A stretch of DNA of 13,885 bases from assembly GCA_002087915.1 (NCBI GenBank), contig LWDP01000053.1, positions 1-13,885 of the forward strand, in the 5' to 3' direction. This document shows positions 13,601 to 13,885 of this stretch, piece after piece (positions within the stretch are counted from its first letter, which is position 1; each line of letters begins with the position of its first letter). A program made the position numbers and the translations under genes. The notes under the pieces are model-generated. The model searched no databases. It had not been told where the DNA came from and saw only the letters and a list, made by a program, of their open reading frames with translations. The stretch is from Enterospora canceri (taxonomy: Eukaryota; Microsporidia; Enterocytozoonidae).

Positions 13601-13885
13601 CCTTGAACTGATCGATGGCACTGCGACCAATTCGAGCTATTTCATCCACACTCAGCTGCTCTACAATCTGAGACAAAATGTCTGCTGCTACGCATTTGAT
13701 GTCTTCGTCCTTGCTTCTTATGAGGGCTATGAAGAGTTCTTTGTTTGTTTCTGTTTTATGCACAATATGCTTAATTTGGTTCTTTATGCACAAATGAATT
13801 GCATGAAGTGCGCCGTATTGGACGTGCCAACAAGCATCTCCAAGCAATTTGAAGAGTTGCTCTACGAGATTCTCCGCTGATATCT
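10683..13885 (-). CDS. MOT1: Mot1/BTAF1 TBP-displacing SNF2 ATPase (5' end outside window)
   Basis: Mot1 uses ATP to remove TBP from DNA and redistribute it among promoters. The frame is open through the right edge, so the N-terminus is missing; about 1066 residues are visible (yeast Mot1 is about 1870). The visible part starts in HEAT repeats (LLGDACWHVQYGALHAI, then DEDIKCVAADILSQIVEQL), matching a Mot1 segment a few hundred residues from the start. HEAT-like helices continue to about 12080, then the Swi2/Snf2 ATPase: DDMGLGKT (coded at 11970-11993), DEGH (11706-11717), LTGTPVHN (11613-11636), and the lobe-2 motifs ending EHDWNPFNDLQAMDRAH and RAHRIGQK (10851-10874). DEGH and the EHDWNP..DLQAMDRAHRIGQK block are typical of Mot1. 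All ATPase motifs look intact. It ends TAG at 10683, 21 bp from NF-YA. Confidence 0.97.
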   Translation of the reverse strand, partial: ISAENLVEQLFKLLGDACWHVQYGALHAIHLCIKNQIKHIVHKTETNKELFIALIRSKDEDIKCVAADILSQIVEQLSVDEIARIGRSAIDQFKVEDALNTAHSKSQLLNLLVCIICINDTNKKKSAIEVVKKGDLVGLLFSCCTSTISEIRTASVRICQVIDTVDVVYLLSEHALFNYSSDFTKANSPISSAEFNEILQTKIARLPPADLVDYLKHVFKVATGDIFSHYDKNDFVCYDENYFTRDGWKVVGSTDIMNNRIFLLQGILGVLKETSVSDESLIPTRNLQGLLIKTLVENDHSSRIFISGQSLKDDFKHIPSLQPLSITDFAALINQRNCLDYAKTNSSTIIHFAEYIRLCVARNTHNNFDFSIFYCLEYSREMVKLISGAITDQNNFSKLFDCLIKKAIENIKAKEENALLTANTAIFIEVVKERRPAFFSEETAAAIFAVTDFPLLFARLGRLFVEFSPAQALFDSALCYSQKEQPERILRHFLRSGLRYGALYVRHVLESGDISTLPALIEFLDPSFAVPLLRLVLRDISPETSAILGRIINFLALGINDQIADVDPDLYQRIVADYEDAAVFIDPERVRLFPISATHFRDGLSLRPYQEDGVRWIGFLFKFNLGGILADDMGLGKTVQVLAYLATVEAKDVIIACPGSLCAHWADEIQTKFDFGETVILFDSLESSLKRKSAKQPTIFRILSYSFIRRCNSDISAQFVIFDEGHLLRNRKTLLHQRASRITASHRLILTGTPVHNSVDDLFSLFNLIMPGYLGDDKEFGRMYRIRMSGSKTATNEYKNDSKLITRMAGLHKKVLPFIMRRLKKDVLADLPDKIISDLVVEMNEEQKKIYRGVETGQNDDVSTIVRNNLLLKAASHPGHFDSTATSSKTEALLDIIHGCGGPGNMRNKLIIFFQSKKTVALVLNELLNVFQKGDIRVLSPEYYEINQSRDIGRIAHDFNNSGAAVLLSTTQAGGVGLNLCSANLVVFYEHDWNPFNDLQAMDRAHRIGQKQAVNVMRLVTRDTIEEKVMCYQRFKEYVSGNIITQQNTKIESMGIEEALEGFKKE

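Noticed and set aside
13575..13880. 101-aa plus-strand frame at the right edge
   Set aside because: It is antisense to the HEAT repeats of Mot1, which match the family well.
1..13885. tRNA, rRNA or CRISPR features
   Set aside because: No cloverleaf-like box A/box B pair, rRNA signature or regularly spaced repeat array was seen; the only GTTCGAA-like match (near 270) lies inside the transposase gene.

Overview
The window looks like a chromosome fragment of a microsporidian, a compact-genome intracellular eukaryote related to fungi. The content is eukaryotic: PP2A, ribosomal protein eL18, Mot1/BTAF1, a Cdc20/Cdh1-type WD40 protein, an NF-YA core and a three-finger CCCH protein. No introns are visible, genes from about 2.65 kb onward are separated by only 20-160 bp, and several proteins are shorter than their fungal or animal relatives. 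Most start codons have a CCC run a few bases upstream, a start-linked signal described in several microsporidia. The species cannot be named from this window.

Layout. Positions 2-799 are the 3' part of a hAT-family transposase gene that runs off the left edge. Positions 800-2649 form an AT-rich stretch with no credible gene, carrying several inverted repeats; it is the only loose region. From 2650 to the right edge genes are tightly packed: an unrecognised 199-aa protein (+), PP2A catalytic subunit (-), a predicted secreted coiled-coil protein (+), a ZC3H11A-like CCCH protein (+), a 72-aa helical protein (+), a small basic Alba-like protein (-), eL18 (+), a degenerate DPH4/Jjj3-like protein (-), a C-terminally anchored membrane protein (+), a Cdc20/Cdh1-family protein (+), a minimal NF-YA/HAP2 (+), and the C-terminal part of the Mot1 ATPase (-), whose 5' end lies beyond the right edge.

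The genes do not form one pathway. They are core informational and cell-cycle functions: transcription (NF-YA, Mot1), mRNA handling (CCCH protein), translation (eL18, diphthamide-type protein), and phosphatase and APC/C control. The most informative signals are the start-adjacent CCC motif and the very short divergent promoters (20 and 44 bp). Several conserved proteins have lost a hallmark element: the J-like protein lacks HPD, the Cdc20/Cdh1 protein lacks a recognisable C-box but keeps an Ile-Arg tail, PP2A lacks the Thr of the usual TPDYFL tail, and NF-YA has a divergent GxGGRF loop. I see no rRNA, tRNA or CRISPR, and no single clearly new multi-gene system.
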